Notes under the pieces: model-generated | Database searches by the model: none | The model's input: the letters and a program-made list of their open reading frames with translations, nothing else | Told to the model about the DNA's origin: nothing | Translations under genes and position numbers: made by a program | Shown: in pieces, positions 1 to 9,014 of the stretch | How the letters are laid out: each line of letters opens with the position of its first letter | How positions within the stretch are numbered: the first letter of the stretch is position 1 | Assembly: GCA_001303705.1 (NCBI GenBank) | Contig: LJUI01000022.1 | Location: 1-38,122, forward strand | From: a candidate division TA06 bacterium SM23_40 | GTDB lineage: Bacteria; LJUI01; SM1-40 | DNA: 38,122 bases | Direction: 5' to 3'

Positions 1-1
1 T

Positions 2-730
2 ATCCCGCCGAATCTGCCCGGCTGGGGCGAGGTGCCGCTCGCCTCGCTCATCGAGGGAGCGCTCGGGTACCCGACGCGGGTGGGGAATGACACGAATATG
101 GTGACCCTCGCTGAATGGATGTGTGGTGCGGGACGCGGTGCACGCCACATGGTCTGTCTGACGCTGGGGACCGGTGTAGGAGGCGGCCTCGTGCTCGATT
201 CGCAGCTCTATCTCGGGGCACGGGGTGCGGCAGCAGAGATCGGCCACATGACCGTCGAACCGCAGGGGCCACTCTGTAACTGCGGGAACCGCGGCTGCCT
301 GGAGAGCCTCGTCGGTGCCTCCGCGATCGCGGAGCGCGCGCGCATGGCTATCGAGCGCGGGGAAGGTGAGGAGATGCGGAGGCTCAGTGGTGGCGACCAC
401 GAGCAACTCACGCCGGAGATCGTGGCACGCGCTGCCGAGTGCGGGGATGAGGCCGCTCGCCGTGTGCTCTATGATGTCGGGGTCTATCTCGGAATCGCAC
501 TCGCCAGCATCGTTAACCTGCTCGATCCTGAGATCATCGTGATCGGGGGCGGGATCTCCCATGCCGGTGACCTCATCCTGGAGCCTGCTCGGGCGGCGAT
601 GGAGGAACGCGCCATGCGGCTCGAAGATCGCCATGTCTCTGTCGTCCCTGCGGCACTTGGAGACGACGGTGGCGTGATCGGGGCAGCACTCTTCGCTCTC
701 GGCGACGACGTCGATCCGGTGCAGGGTTGA
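2..730 (+). CDS. ROK-family sugar kinase/regulator, C-terminal part (5' end outside window)
   Basis: The reading frame is open from base 2, so the N-terminus lies before the window. The visible part is the C-terminal ROK fold: a loop reading NLPGW, then GNDTN, the glycine-rich LTLGTGVGGGLV phosphate-binding stretch, and the zinc-binding ROK signature CNCGNRGCLE at about bases 277-306. The end contains the IVIGGGIS strand and GVIGAALFAL. ROK proteins are glucokinases or related sugar kinases, or repressors that bind sugars. No helix-turn-helix can be judged because the N-terminus is missing. The catalytic Asp of the GNDTN motif is present, which favours an active kinase such as glucokinase. 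It is followed by the AIM24-like gene 63 bases downstream and may be co-transcribed with it. Confidence 0.88.
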   Translation: MPPNLPGWGEVPLASLIEGALGYPTRVGNDTNMVTLAEWMCGAGRGARHMVCLTLGTGVGGGLVLDSQLYLGARGAAAEIGHMTVEPQGPLCNCGNRGCLESLVGASAIAERARMAIERGEGEEMRRLSGGDHEQLTPEIVARAAECGDEAARRVLYDVGVYLGIALASIVNLLDPEIIVIGGGISHAGDLILEPARAAMEERAMRLEDRHVSVVPAALGDDGGVIGAALFALGDDVDPVQG

Positions 731-793
731 GGACATCCGGGCAATCCCTCTCCGCCGTGCTTGTCCAGGAGGGAAAGAAAGGAGCGACGACCC

Positions 794-1582
794 ATGCGAT
801 CTCATGACGTTGGTTATGAGATCCTCGGCGATGATATACAGATCGTTGAAATAGAGCTCGATCCGGGCGAGACGGTGATCGCAGAGGCCGGCGCGATGAA
901 CTACATGGACGATGGCATCACGTACGAGGCGAAGATGGGCGACGGGTCCGATGTCGACGAAGGAGTCCTCGCAAAGCTGCTCAATGTCGGCAAGCGCGTC
1001 CTCACCTCGGAGTCGATATTCCTCACGCATTTCACCAACAACGGGGTGGGTAAGAAGCGGGTGGCCTTTGCCGCGCCATATCCCGGCAAGATCTTTCCCA
1101 TCGACATGTCGAAGGTGAGCGGAGACCTTCTCTGCCAGAAGGATGCGTTTCTCTGCGCCGCACTCGGCACGAGGCTGGGCATCGCCTTCACCAAGCGCCT
1201 GGGGGCGGGCTTCTTCGGAGGTGAAGGATTCATACTCCAGCGCATCAGCGGCGACGGGAAGGTCTTCCTGCATGCGGGTGGGACGATAATAGTGAAGAGA
1301 CTGAAGGAAGAGATCATCCGCGTCGATACCGGCTGCATAGTGGCCTTCACATCGCGTATCGACTACGACATACAGCGCGCAGGGAACCTGAAGTCGATGT
1401 TCTTCGGTGGGGAGGGGCTGTTCCTTGCCACATTGAGCGGCACCGGCACGGTGTTGCTCCAGAGCCTTCCCTTCTCCCGGATGGCGGACCGCATACTGCA
1501 GCACGCCCCCAGAGCCGGGGGCAGACGAAAAGGGGAGGGATCCATTCTTGGCGGCTTGGGAGACCTGATCGACGGCGATTGA
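794..1582 (+). CDS. AIM24-family protein (TIGR00266-like)
   Basis: A 262-residue protein with the all-beta, glycine-rich AIM24 repeat pattern: an acidic start with YEILGDD, the [15 protein letters not shown] segment, [17 protein letters not shown] in the middle and [18 protein letters not shown] near the end. The family (named for a yeast mitochondrial protein, widespread in bacteria) has no settled biochemical role. A TTG start at 761 is possible, but the ATG at 794 has AAAGGAG nine bases upstream and fits the family N-terminus, so I use it. No signal peptide or membrane segment is visible, so it is probably cytoplasmic or peripheral to the membrane. Tentatively in one unit with the ROK gene. 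Confidence 0.85.
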   Translation: MRSHDVGYEILGDDIQIVEIELDPGETVIAEAGAMNYMDDGITYEAKMGDGSDVDEGVLAKLLNVGKRVLTSESIFLTHFTNNGVGKKRVAFAAPYPGKIFPIDMSKVSGDLLCQKDAFLCAALGTRLGIAFTKRLGAGFFGGEGFILQRISGDGKVFLHAGGTIIVKRLKEEIIRVDTGCIVAFTSRIDYDIQRAGNLKSMFFGGEGLFLATLSGTGTVLLQSLPFSRMADRILQHAPRAGGRRKGEGSILGGLGDLIDGD

Positions 1583-1619
1583 GCCCGGCCCCCGTACAGC
1601 TCGAAGCGTTACCTACTAC

Positions 1620-2534
1620 ATGCATCTTCCGATTGCGGATTTTAGAGGAGAACTGGCCGCTCTCAGTGCGGCCTTTTTGTGGGCGCTCGCCACTGTTGCG
1701 TACGGGCGTGCAGGGAAGCATGTCCCGCCGCTTGAACTGAACCTCGTCAAGGGCATACTCGCGATCATTCTCTTGTCCCTCACGCTCCTGCCGCAAGGCG
1801 AACTGCTCGTCGCCATTGATCGCTTCTCTCTTCTGTTGCTCCTCCTGAGCGGCGCGGTCGGCATCGGCTTCGGCGACACGGCCTATTTCGAGTCTCTGAG
1901 AAGTCTGGGCGCACGGCGGGCCCTGCTTCTGGGAATACTGGCACCGCCTCTGGCAGCACTCATGGCCCTGGCCTTTCTGGGAGAGATGCTCAATCCCGGT
2001 GCGTGGTTCGGTATTGCATTGACCGTCCTGGGGGTGGCGTGGGTTGTGACGGAACGGGTGCCTCGTCTATCGCACGAGGCTGCGCATCTGCGGAGAGGCG
2101 TCTGGTTCGGGGTGCTGGCTGCGCTGGCGCAGGCCGCCGGAGCAGTCATATCCCATGCCGTATTGACGCAGACTGCTATCAGCCCTCTGCCGAGCGCACT
2201 TCTGCGCCTCGTGGCAGGGGTCGTCACCATCCTCGTGTGGATTCTCGTGAGACGGCAGCCGGTGGGCCGCTGGCTGCGGATCGAGCAGTCCAGGAGGCTG
2301 TGGGCAGTGATCGCCTTCGCGACCTTCACCGGTACCTACCTCGGGATCTGGCTGCAGCAGACTTCGCTTAAGTTCGCGGAAGCTGGCGTGGCCCAGACCC
2401 TGCTTGCCACAAGCCCTCTCTTTGTCCTTCCCGTCGCCGCGGGGATGGGGGAGAGGATCAGTCCGAGGGCTATCGCCGGGGCATTCATCGCTCTGGCGGG
2501 GATTGCTCTATTGTTTGGCCTCAAGTCCGCGTAG
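1620..2534 (+). CDS. EamA/DMT-superfamily transporter
   Basis: A 304-residue, highly hydrophobic protein with about ten membrane segments arranged as two EamA repeats. The first begins RGELAALSAAFLWALATVAY; the second begins near residue 160 with GVWFGVLAALAQAAGAVIS. A conserved stretch GFGDTAYFESLRSLGARRA lies near residue 90 and a GTYLGIWLQQ motif near 240. Such permeases export or import small metabolites; the substrate cannot be told from sequence. The ATG at 1620 has no clear ribosome binding site. A strong GAGGAG lies inside the frame at about 1645-1650, so translation may begin slightly later at a rare start, without changing the membrane part. Confidence 0.85.
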   Translation: MHLPIADFRGELAALSAAFLWALATVAYGRAGKHVPPLELNLVKGILAIILLSLTLLPQGELLVAIDRFSLLLLLLSGAVGIGFGDTAYFESLRSLGARRALLLGILAPPLAALMALAFLGEMLNPGAWFGIALTVLGVAWVVTERVPRLSHEAAHLRRGVWFGVLAALAQAAGAVISHAVLTQTAISPLPSALLRLVAGVVTILVWILVRRQPVGRWLRIEQSRRLWAVIAFATFTGTYLGIWLQQTSLKFAEAGVAQTLLATSPLFVLPVAAGMGERISPRAIAGAFIALAGIALLFGLKSA

Positions 2535-2679
2535 CTCGTGTGCCAGCGGTCGGCCCCTCATGAGGTTCCTGTGCTCGATCGGGCATGAGAGATCCGGCGT
2601 GCGTTTCACGGGACGGCGATGGGTCCGCGCCGTCTGCCAGGATCCCGGAGCTGATGTCGGCCACTAGGTCGAGGTGTCC

Positions 2680-2715
2680 GGAGTCCCATGATGCAACACG
2701 CCATCAAGGGACTCC
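2680..2715 (+). promoter_or_regulatory. Leader hairpin ahead of the Ca2+ ATPase gene
   Basis: The 2535-2760 gap holds no gene. It contains a strong inverted repeat: GGAGTCCC (2680-2687) pairs with GGGACTCC (2708-2715), then after one A/A mismatch TGATG (2689-2693) pairs with CATCA (2702-2706), leaving an 8-nt loop. A smaller 7-bp hairpin lies at 2612-2634 (GACGGCG/CGCCGTC). Neither is followed by a T run, so neither is a simple terminator. The larger one ends 24 bases before the AAGGAGG at 2740-2746, so it could be an operator or an mRNA leader element for the ATPase. I see no convincing -35/-10 in this gap. Confidence 0.5.
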
Positions 2716-2760
2716 AGATGAAGCGATGCTGCTCGTGTGAAGGAGGTTCGAAGGCTAGGG

Positions 2761-5532
2761 ATGTCAACTGACCTGCTACCACAGACTGGCGGTACGGCTG
2801 GACCGGAGGCGGCGCCGTGCCACGATAGGGTGCCATGGCACGCTCTAGAGATACCGACCGTTGGCAGACGGCTGGAGTCTGACCCAGAGCGCGGCCTGAG
2901 CCTTGCGGAGGCCTATCGTCGGCTCAGACAGTATGGTCCCAATCTGCTCGAGGTCGTCGACAAGGTGCGCTGGTATCAGGTGTTCGCTCGCCAGTTCGTG
3001 AACATTCTCATCCTCATCCTGCTCGTGGCCGCCGGCATCTCGTTCGCCATCGGGGGCATCACCGATGCGATCACCATTCTGGTGATCGTGTTGCTCAATG
3101 GCGTACTCGGATTCGTGCAGGAGTGGAGGGCCGAGCGCGCGCTGGAAGCACTGCAAAGGATGCTCGCGCTGCGCAGCAGGGTGCTTCGGGACGGAGAGGA
3201 GCAGATAGTCGACGCCAGGGATCTGACGCCGGGCGACGTGGTTCTGCTGGAGGTTGGTGACCGCGTTCCTGCGGATCTGCGCCTGAGCGAGGTGCTCAAT
3301 CTCCAGGTGGACGAATCCTCTCTCACCGGCGAATCGGTGCCCATATACAAAGATCGGGCGCCTGTCGACTCGGGCGCGCCGCTTGCTGAGCGTTCATCCA
3401 TGGTCTGGATGGGAACCGTGGTCACGAACGGGCGTGCCCGTGGCATCGTCGTCGGCACCGGCATGGATACCGAGTTCGGGCGCATAGCGCAGGTGACTCG
3501 CGCCGTCGGCGAGGAGGTCACCCCGCTCCAGCATCGGCTGGGTGTGCTGGGGAAGCAGCTCGGTGCAATCGGAGTCATCGTCTCGCTGGTAGTCGCGGTC
3601 ACCGGATGGCTGCTGGGGAAACCGCTGCTGGAGATGATCCTGACGGGGATATCCCTGGCAGTGGCAGTCGTGCCGGAAGGCCTCCCCGCGGTCGTTACGA
3701 TCACTCTCGCCCTCGGGGTAAGGGCCATGGTCCGCCGCAGCGCCCTCCTTCGTCGCCTGCAGGCTGCGGAGACCCTGGGAGCCGCCACCGTCATATGTAC
3801 CGATAAGACCGGAACTCTCACAAAGAACGAGATGACAGTCCAGCGTATCTGGCTGCCGTCGCGCGAGCTCGAAGTGACCGGGGTGGGGTACGCCCCGGAG
3901 GGCGAGTTTCGTCACGGCGACGAGAGAATATCGCCGGGCGACCATCCTGATCTGCGTCATCTGCTTGAGACCGGCCTGCGGTGCAACCGTGCGAGCGTCA
4001 CTCAGGATGAGACAGGTTGGTACGCCGTGGGAGATCCGACCGAGGCCGCCCTCGTTGTCGCGGCGCGGAAGGGAGGGCTCGACTCTGATGGCGCACCTCA
4101 GCTCGTCAATGAGTTCTCCTTTGACTCCCGGCGCAAACGGATGACAGTCATCCAGGAGCATTCGGCGGGACTGATCGCGCACGTCAAAGGGGCGCCCGAG
4201 GTGGTTCTTGAGCGGTGTACACGTCTTCTGAAAGGGGGAGAAGAACGGGATCTTAGCGACGCCGACCGTGAGGCGGCGATCTCCACGTACGAGCGTCTGG
4301 CTGGGGAGGGACTTCGCACGCTGGCATTAGCGCGGCGAGTTCTCCCCCGGGATGCTGAGCTCGGAGAGGACCAGGTGGAACGAGATCTCACGCTTCTCGG
4401 CCTGGTCGGGATCATCGATCCGCCGCGTCGGGAGGTGCCCGAGGCCGTGCAGCTCGCGTACAGCGCGGGCATTCGTGTGCTTATGATCACCGGGGATGCC
4501 TCGGCCACGGCGCTGGCTGTCGCAAAGAAGATCGGGCTGCGGGCGAGACGCGCGGTCACGAGCCGCGAACTCGCAGCCATGGATGATGAAGAGCTTCGCG
4601 CCGCACTCGAGGAGGAGGCGATCTTCTCGCGGGTGGCACCTGAGCACAAGATGCGGATTGTGACGCTGTTGCAGGGAATGGGGGATGTCGTCGCGATGAC
4701 AGGGGATGGCGTCAACGACGCACCAGCTCTGAAGAAAGCCGACGTCGGCACTGCCATGGGGCTGCGTGGCACCGACGTGGCCAAGGGGGCGTCCGACATG
4801 ATCCTTCTCGACGACAACTTCGCCACGATCATCGGGGCCGTGGAGGAGGGAAGGCGTCAATATGACAACATCCAGAAGTTCGTGCGCTACCTTCTGAGTT
4901 CCAACACGGCCGAGATCGTGGCCATCTTTCTCAATATAGTGTTGGGCGGCCCGCTCATACTCCTCCCGGTGCAGATTCTGTGGATCAATCTCGTGACGGA
5001 CGGCATGACTGCGGTGGCACTGGGCGTGGAGCCTGCGGAGCGCGGGATCATGGAGCGTCGGCCGCGGCCCCCTCGCGCTCCACTTCTCGACCACGGCAGC
5101 ATCTTGAGAATCCTGCTCCTGGGCGGGTATATGGGCCTGGGGACGCTGTGGCTGTTTCGGCACTATCTGGCTGCCGGCATCGAAGATGCCCTGCCGCTCG
5201 CACAGACGGCCGCGTTCACCGGCCTCGTCCTCATCGAGAAGGTGAACGTGTTCAACTTCCGCTCACTCCGCCAGCCGCTCACGCGTATTGGCTTCTTCAG
5301 TAATCCCCTGCTGCTCATCGCGTGGGTGGTGTCAGCTGGCCTCCAGGCCTGTGCGGTCTATGTTCCGTTCCTGCAGCGGGCCATGCACACCGTCCCCCTG
5401 AGGGGCGTTGACTGGGCGCTCATGGTTCTTGTCGCGGCTCCGATTCTCGTCGTGGGGGAGGTGTATAAGTGGTCTCTCCGGCGACGAGAGCGCAGGGAGG
5501 CGGTACCGGCTCACACCAGGGACATTCGCTAG
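2761..5532 (+). CDS. P2A-type calcium-transporting P-type ATPase
   Basis: A 923-residue ion pump of the SERCA/PMR1-like group that exports Ca2+ using ATP. Landmarks from the ATG at 2761: N-terminal cation-ATPase domain, TGES (residues 189-192) in the actuator domain, PEGLP in membrane helix 4 (E306), phosphorylation motif DKTGTLT (D348), KGAPE in the nucleotide domain, and GDGVNDAP (D649, D653). The Ca2+ ligands of both SERCA sites appear kept: E306 in M4, N715 and E718 in M5 (SSNTAEIVAIF), N743, T746 and D747 in M6 (WINLVTDG), and E826 in M8 (LIEKVN). That predicts possible binding of two ions, but it is not proof. A GTG at 2737 is in frame; the ATG is preferred because AAGGAGG lies between them, although its 14-base spacing is long. 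It converges on the ABC permease gene with only 15 bases between. Confidence 0.93.
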   Translation: MSTDLLPQTGGTAGPEAAPCHDRVPWHALEIPTVGRRLESDPERGLSLAEAYRRLRQYGPNLLEVVDKVRWYQVFARQFVNILILILLVAAGISFAIGGITDAITILVIVLLNGVLGFVQEWRAERALEALQRMLALRSRVLRDGEEQIVDARDLTPGDVVLLEVGDRVPADLRLSEVLNLQVDESSLTGESVPIYKDRAPVDSGAPLAERSSMVWMGTVVTNGRARGIVVGTGMDTEFGRIAQVTRAVGEEVTPLQHRLGVLGKQLGAIGVIVSLVVAVTGWLLGKPLLEMILTGISLAVAVVPEGLPAVVTITLALGVRAMVRRSALLRRLQAAETLGAATVICTDKTGTLTKNEMTVQRIWLPSRELEVTGVGYAPEGEFRHGDERISPGDHPDLRHLLETGLRCNRASVTQDETGWYAVGDPTEAALVVAARKGGLDSDGAPQLVNEFSFDSRRKRMTVIQEHSAGLIAHVKGAPEVVLERCTRLLKGGEERDLSDADREAAISTYERLAGEGLRTLALARRVLPRDAELGEDQVERDLTLLGLVGIIDPPRREVPEAVQLAYSAGIRVLMITGDASATALAVAKKIGLRARRAVTSRELAAMDDEELRAALEEEAIFSRVAPEHKMRIVTLLQGMGDVVAMTGDGVNDAPALKKADVGTAMGLRGTDVAKGASDMILLDDNFATIIGAVEEGRRQYDNIQKFVRYLLSSNTAEIVAIFLNIVLGGPLILLPVQILWINLVTDGMTAVALGVEPAERGIMERRPRPPRAPLLDHGSILRILLLGGYMGLGTLWLFRHYLAAGIEDALPLAQTAAFTGLVLIEKVNVFNFRSLRQPLTRIGFFSNPLLLIAWVVSAGLQACAVYVPFLQRAMHTVPLRGVDWALMVLVAAPILVVGEVYKWSLRRRERREAVPAHTRDIR

Positions 5533-5547
5533 TCCCCTGTTCGGAAC

Positions 5548-6309
5548 TCACGGATTCTCCAGACCCCACCTCTCTCTGATTCTCTCCTCCAACGTCCCGA
5601 GCACGAGTCTGTCGACTACGACCCCGATGGCGACTATTACGACCATCACCGCGATCACCTGCCTGATGTCGTTCAGTTCCCGGCCCATCATCAGAAGGTG
5701 GCCCAAGCCAAGACTGACGAAGAGCATCTCCCCGGCCATGAGAGACCGCCAGGCGAACGACCATCCCAGTTTCATTCCGGTCACAATCGAAGGGAGTGCT
5801 CCCGGGAGGATCACGCCAATATACTTCCTGATTCCCCTCGCTCCCATGGTCGATGCCGCCTTCAGGTATATCGGCGATATGTTTCTCACTCCATCCGCGG
5901 TGGCGAGGCTGATGGAGAAAGCCGCACCCATGACAACGACGAACAGAATCGCCCTCTCGTTCAACCCGAACCAGAGAAGTCCCAACGGCAGCCAGCAGAT
6001 GCTGGGCAGCGTCCTCAGCCCCAACAAGGGTGCACCGAGGAACTCGTCGAGCAGCTTCATGCTGGCCAGCATGAGCCCGAATGCCACTCCGAATACGAGC
6101 GATAGTCCATATCCCAACAGAATCCGCTTCATGCTCACGAGGATACCCACGAGGAATGTCTTGTTCGCGAAGCCGGTAAGGAGTGATTCCAGTACGCCCA
6201 GGGGTGAGGGGAAGAGATACTCGGGCCAGAGCTCCAGACGGAACAGAAGTTCCCATAGGCCGAGGAGCGCCGCGTACAGGGCCAACCGCTCCACATGTCT
6301 AATCATCAC
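5548..6309 (-). CDS. ABC transporter permease, SsuC/TauC/NrtB type
   Basis: A 253-residue inner-membrane protein with about six helices and the binding-protein-dependent permease loop reading AASTMGARGIRKYIGVILPG, the site that docks on the ATPase. It matches the nitrate/sulfonate/taurine family. The GTG at 6309 is immediately followed by an in-frame ATG at 6306, and either start overlaps the 3' end of the ATPase gene by 11 or 8 bases, which points to translational coupling. It is the last gene of the unit formed with the ATPase, binding protein and DUF2490-like gene. I see no terminator in the 15 bases before the convergent Ca2+ ATPase gene. Confidence 0.92.
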   Translation of the reverse strand: MMIRHVERLALYAALLGLWELLFRLELWPEYLFPSPLGVLESLLTGFANKTFLVGILVSMKRILLGYGLSLVFGVAFGLMLASMKLLDEFLGAPLLGLRTLPSICWLPLGLLWFGLNERAILFVVVMGAAFSISLATADGVRNISPIYLKAASTMGARGIRKYIGVILPGALPSIVTGMKLGWSFAWRSLMAGEMLFVSLGLGHLLMMGRELNDIRQVIAVMVVIVAIGVVVDRLVLGTLEERIRERWGLENP

Positions 6310-7081
6310 CCATTTCCTCTCTCACGACCTTGTCTATCTCCTCTTTGAGATCTCCCATGATGAGATTTGACGTCTCCACCAATCTTCCATCGCCCAACCT
6401 CCGTGGCCGCGGCAGATCGATTCGGAATTCCCTCTTGATCCTTCCCGGGCTGGCAGTGAGGACTATGACTCTGTCTCCCAGACAGACAGCCTCGCGAATA
6501 TTGTGTGTCACGAAAATAATCGTCTTGCCGATTATCGACCAGATCGTCTGGAGAAGCATCAGCAACCTCTCTCGGGTCTGAGCATCGAGTGAGCTGAACG
6601 GTTCATCCATGAGAAGCATTTTCGGGTTCACGACGAGAGCCCTGGCGAGCGCAACTCTCTGTCTCATCCCACCCGAGAGTTCATGAATGTATGAGTTCCG
6701 GAACCGTGAGAGATGGACCATCCGGAGGAATTCCTCGGCAAGCGGCCTCACCTTCTCGTTCGGGAATTTCTTCATCTTGAGACCGAATTCGACGTTATTG
6801 ATGACGTTCAGCCAGGGGAAGAGCGCGTCTTGCTGGAAAATGAGAATCCGGTCTGGACCCGGTCCCTCCACCGGGCTGCCATCGATGGATACTGTACTGT
6901 GGGGATCGGGTTTCTCCAGACCGGCAATTATGTTGAGTACAGTCGACTTGCCGCAGCCTGAGGGGCCGATGAAACAGACGAATTCTCCTGTATCGACCTG
7001 GAAATCAATGTCTTCGAGCGCTTTGATCGGTCCATTCGCTGTCCGGAAGGTCTTCGATACGTTTCTCAATACGAGTTCCAT
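6299..7081 (-). CDS. ABC transporter ATP-binding protein, SsuB/TauB/NrtD type
   Basis: A 260-residue ATPase. Visible motifs in order: Walker A GPSGCGKST near residue 40, Q-loop in LIFQQDALFPW, signature LSGGMRQR near 140, Walker B MLLMDEP near 160, and the H-loop in IIFVTHNIREAV near 192. The motif spacing and the C-terminal LPRPR segment are typical of the importers for nitrate, sulfonates and taurine. It energises uptake through the permease encoded by the overlapping downstream gene. The binding-protein gene ends 13 bases before its start, so the three are almost certainly one operon. Confidence 0.94.
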   Translation of the reverse strand: MELVLRNVSKTFRTANGPIKALEDIDFQVDTGEFVCFIGPSGCGKSTVLNIIAGLEKPDPHSTVSIDGSPVEGPGPDRILIFQQDALFPWLNVINNVEFGLKMKKFPNEKVRPLAEEFLRMVHLSRFRNSYIHELSGGMRQRVALARALVVNPKMLLMDEPFSSLDAQTRERLLMLLQTIWSIIGKTIIFVTHNIREAVCLGDRVIVLTASPGRIKREFRIDLPRPRRLGDGRLVETSNLIMGDLKEEIDKVVREEMGDD

Positions 7082-7094
7082 GAACGGGCAGCCC

Positions 7095-8132
7095 TCATTC
7101 GATCGGTTTGAGTCGCTTCTCCGCGATCACCCGGTTCAGGGTGGCGAGATCGTAGATACCGGAGAGATCCGGTTCCTCGCTGCCGAGAAATCCTGACTCG
7201 TATGCCCACTGTGCAGACTTGAAGAGTGAGCTCGTGACCGGGTCATATGTTAAGGTGGTTCTCGAGAGGGCGTCCTCGAGCACATTGGCCGGCAATGCCT
7301 TGTGTGTGATCTCCGCGATCCCGGCGTTGATGATTGTCCTGGCTTCCTCGGGATTGTCGTTTATCCATTCTGTCACGTCTACATGGGCGCGTATCCATGC
7401 CTCCACCAGGTCCGGGTGGTCTCTCAGGAACTGGGTCCGCACGATTACGTGGGCCGTCACAAACTTCCCTGCAGGCCAGATTTCTCGCTCATCCAGGAAC
7501 AGTTCTCCATTGCCCTGCCGTATCAACCGAGCCACCCAGGGTTCTTTCGTCCAGGCTGCATCGATCTCTCCCTTTATGAACAGGGAGAGCTGGTCGGGAT
7601 TCCTGACCGGCACAACCTGGACCGTTCCGCCCTTTTCGGTGAGCTCAAAGCCCTGGTCCCTGAGCCAGGCCCGGCAGGCCACGTCCTGGGTATTGCCCAG
7701 CTGGGGAGTGGCGATTCTCTTTCCGTGAAGGTCGGCATTAGTGCGTATGTCGGCTTCCTTCCGGACCACCAGGCCCGCACCTCCGCTCGACGCGCCGCAG
7801 ACGATTCTCAAGGCTTCGCCCTTCGATTTCACGTACCCGTTAACGGCAGGATTCGGACCGATATAGCCGATATCGACCTCACCAGCGAAGAGCGCTTCAA
7901 TCGCTGACGGCCCGGCATTGAATATCGTCCAGTTGATCTCCACATTCGGCCCGAGTGCTTCCCGGAACGTTCCTTTCGCCTTGCCGACGATCGCTGCTGA
8001 ATGGACGATATCCGGGAAGTGCCACGCCCGTACAGCCAGCGGGCGCCCCGGTTCCGTTCCAGCTTGATCGCTCCTGCTGCATCCCAGGGCAGTCAGCATC
8101 AACAGCCCTGTGAGAGCGTACCTCTTCTTCAT
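7095..8132 (-). CDS. ABC transporter substrate-binding lipoprotein, SsuA/NrtA/TauA-like
   Basis: A 345-residue binding protein with a lipoprotein signal: MKKRYALTGLLMLTALGC, lipidated Cys at residue 18. The mature part has the two-lobed NMT1/SsuA fold: FNAGPSAIEALFAGEVDIGY, then GPNPAVNGYVKS, GASSGGAGLVVR, GKRIATPQLGNTQDVA and AAWTKEPW. These patterns are closest in memory to aliphatic sulfonate or nitrate/taurine binders. The ligand cannot be fixed from sequence; sulfonate is my first guess. The start has GGAGG just upstream. It follows the DUF2490-like gene by 9 bases. Confidence 0.9.
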   Translation of the reverse strand: MKKRYALTGLLMLTALGCSRSDQAGTEPGRPLAVRAWHFPDIVHSAAIVGKAKGTFREALGPNVEINWTIFNAGPSAIEALFAGEVDIGYIGPNPAVNGYVKSKGEALRIVCGASSGGAGLVVRKEADIRTNADLHGKRIATPQLGNTQDVACRAWLRDQGFELTEKGGTVQVVPVRNPDQLSLFIKGEIDAAWTKEPWVARLIRQGNGELFLDEREIWPAGKFVTAHVIVRTQFLRDHPDLVEAWIRAHVDVTEWINDNPEEARTIINAGIAEITHKALPANVLEDALSRTTLTYDPVTSSLFKSAQWAYESGFLGSEEPDLSGIYDLATLNRVIAEKRLKPIE

Positions 8133-8141
8133 CGCATCCTC

Positions 8142-8900
8142 CTAGAGGCTGAATTGCAGACTTGTATCGAGAACATTGACGCTTCTCCATTCGCCACCTT
8201 GCCGCTTGTTCCTGAAGATATACGAGGCCTCGAGGGCTATCCTGTCGACGAGTTTCGCGGAAAGGCCTATGGACGTTCGGCGTTCGTTTGATGATCCGCC
8301 ATCGAAATCGTAAAACAGCTCGTGCGACAGGAGAGGCGCTACCTGACGTCCACAAAATCTGACCGGTCTCGCGCCCTTGATTCGGGCCCGATATACCCAC
8401 CGTTCACTGTCGAAACCATACTCGCCGCGGTTCCTCCAGGCAAACTTGAAATCACTGAGCCCGAAGCTGAGTGTTCCGTCGAGCGTGGCGAGATCTTCGC
8501 TTTCCCAGACGTCACCGACCTGCTTGCGTATGTAGACGTAGTAGAGAGCTGCGTCCAGATGGTCGGTGATCTTGAGCGTCGGGCCGACATATGCTTTGAA
8601 GTAATAGAACTCGCTCATGTTGTCTCTCAGGCGGATTTCTGGCTTGATCGAGAGCTTGGTTCTCTTATTGAGTGGCACTCTGAAGTCAGTTCTGCTCCAG
8701 TACTCCCAATCGTTGGCCTGACATAGCTCGGCCGTCACCATGAGAACGAGAATCGAGAAGAGAGAGAGAATCGAGGTGAGCAGGACGATTGATCGTCTCG
8801 GGCAGCCGGAGACGCGGGCGGGGGTCCGTAAGCCGTTCGCGGGTCCAGATCCCATCCGGAGTACCGGTCTCCGCCAGGTAGATGTGGGCTGTAGCTTCAC
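8142..8900 (-). CDS. DUF2490-like outer-membrane barrel protein
   Basis: About 252 residues. A longer open frame exists upstream, but GTG at 8900 has AGGGGAA six bases before it and is my chosen start. The N-terminus is basic, followed by a long hydrophobic stretch and a likely signal-peptidase site after CQA, before NDWEYWSRTDF. The rest is alternating beta strands such as WRNRGEYGFDSERWVYRAR and LSHELFYDFDGG, ending in a C-terminal aromatic/hydrophobic strand (SLQFSL), as in DUF2490 porin-like proteins. Function unknown. The 9-base gap to the binding-protein gene suggests it provides outer-membrane passage for the same importer, which is inference. Confidence 0.78.
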   Translation of the reverse strand: MKLQPTSTWRRPVLRMGSGPANGLRTPARVSGCPRRSIVLLTSILSLFSILVLMVTAELCQANDWEYWSRTDFRVPLNKRTKLSIKPEIRLRDNMSEFYYFKAYVGPTLKITDHLDAALYYVYIRKQVGDVWESEDLATLDGTLSFGLSDFKFAWRNRGEYGFDSERWVYRARIKGARPVRFCGRQVAPLLSHELFYDFDGGSSNERRTSIGLSAKLVDRIALEASYIFRNKRQGGEWRSVNVLDTSLQFSL

Positions 8901-9014
8901 GTGAGTTCCCCTAGTCATTGGCCCTAGCGAATTGATGGTGTGTAGTGATGTCCGACCGCCGTGCAGGGCAATCATCGATATCGTCCAGCCGCGACCGGAA
9001 GCCGGACGTCCCGG

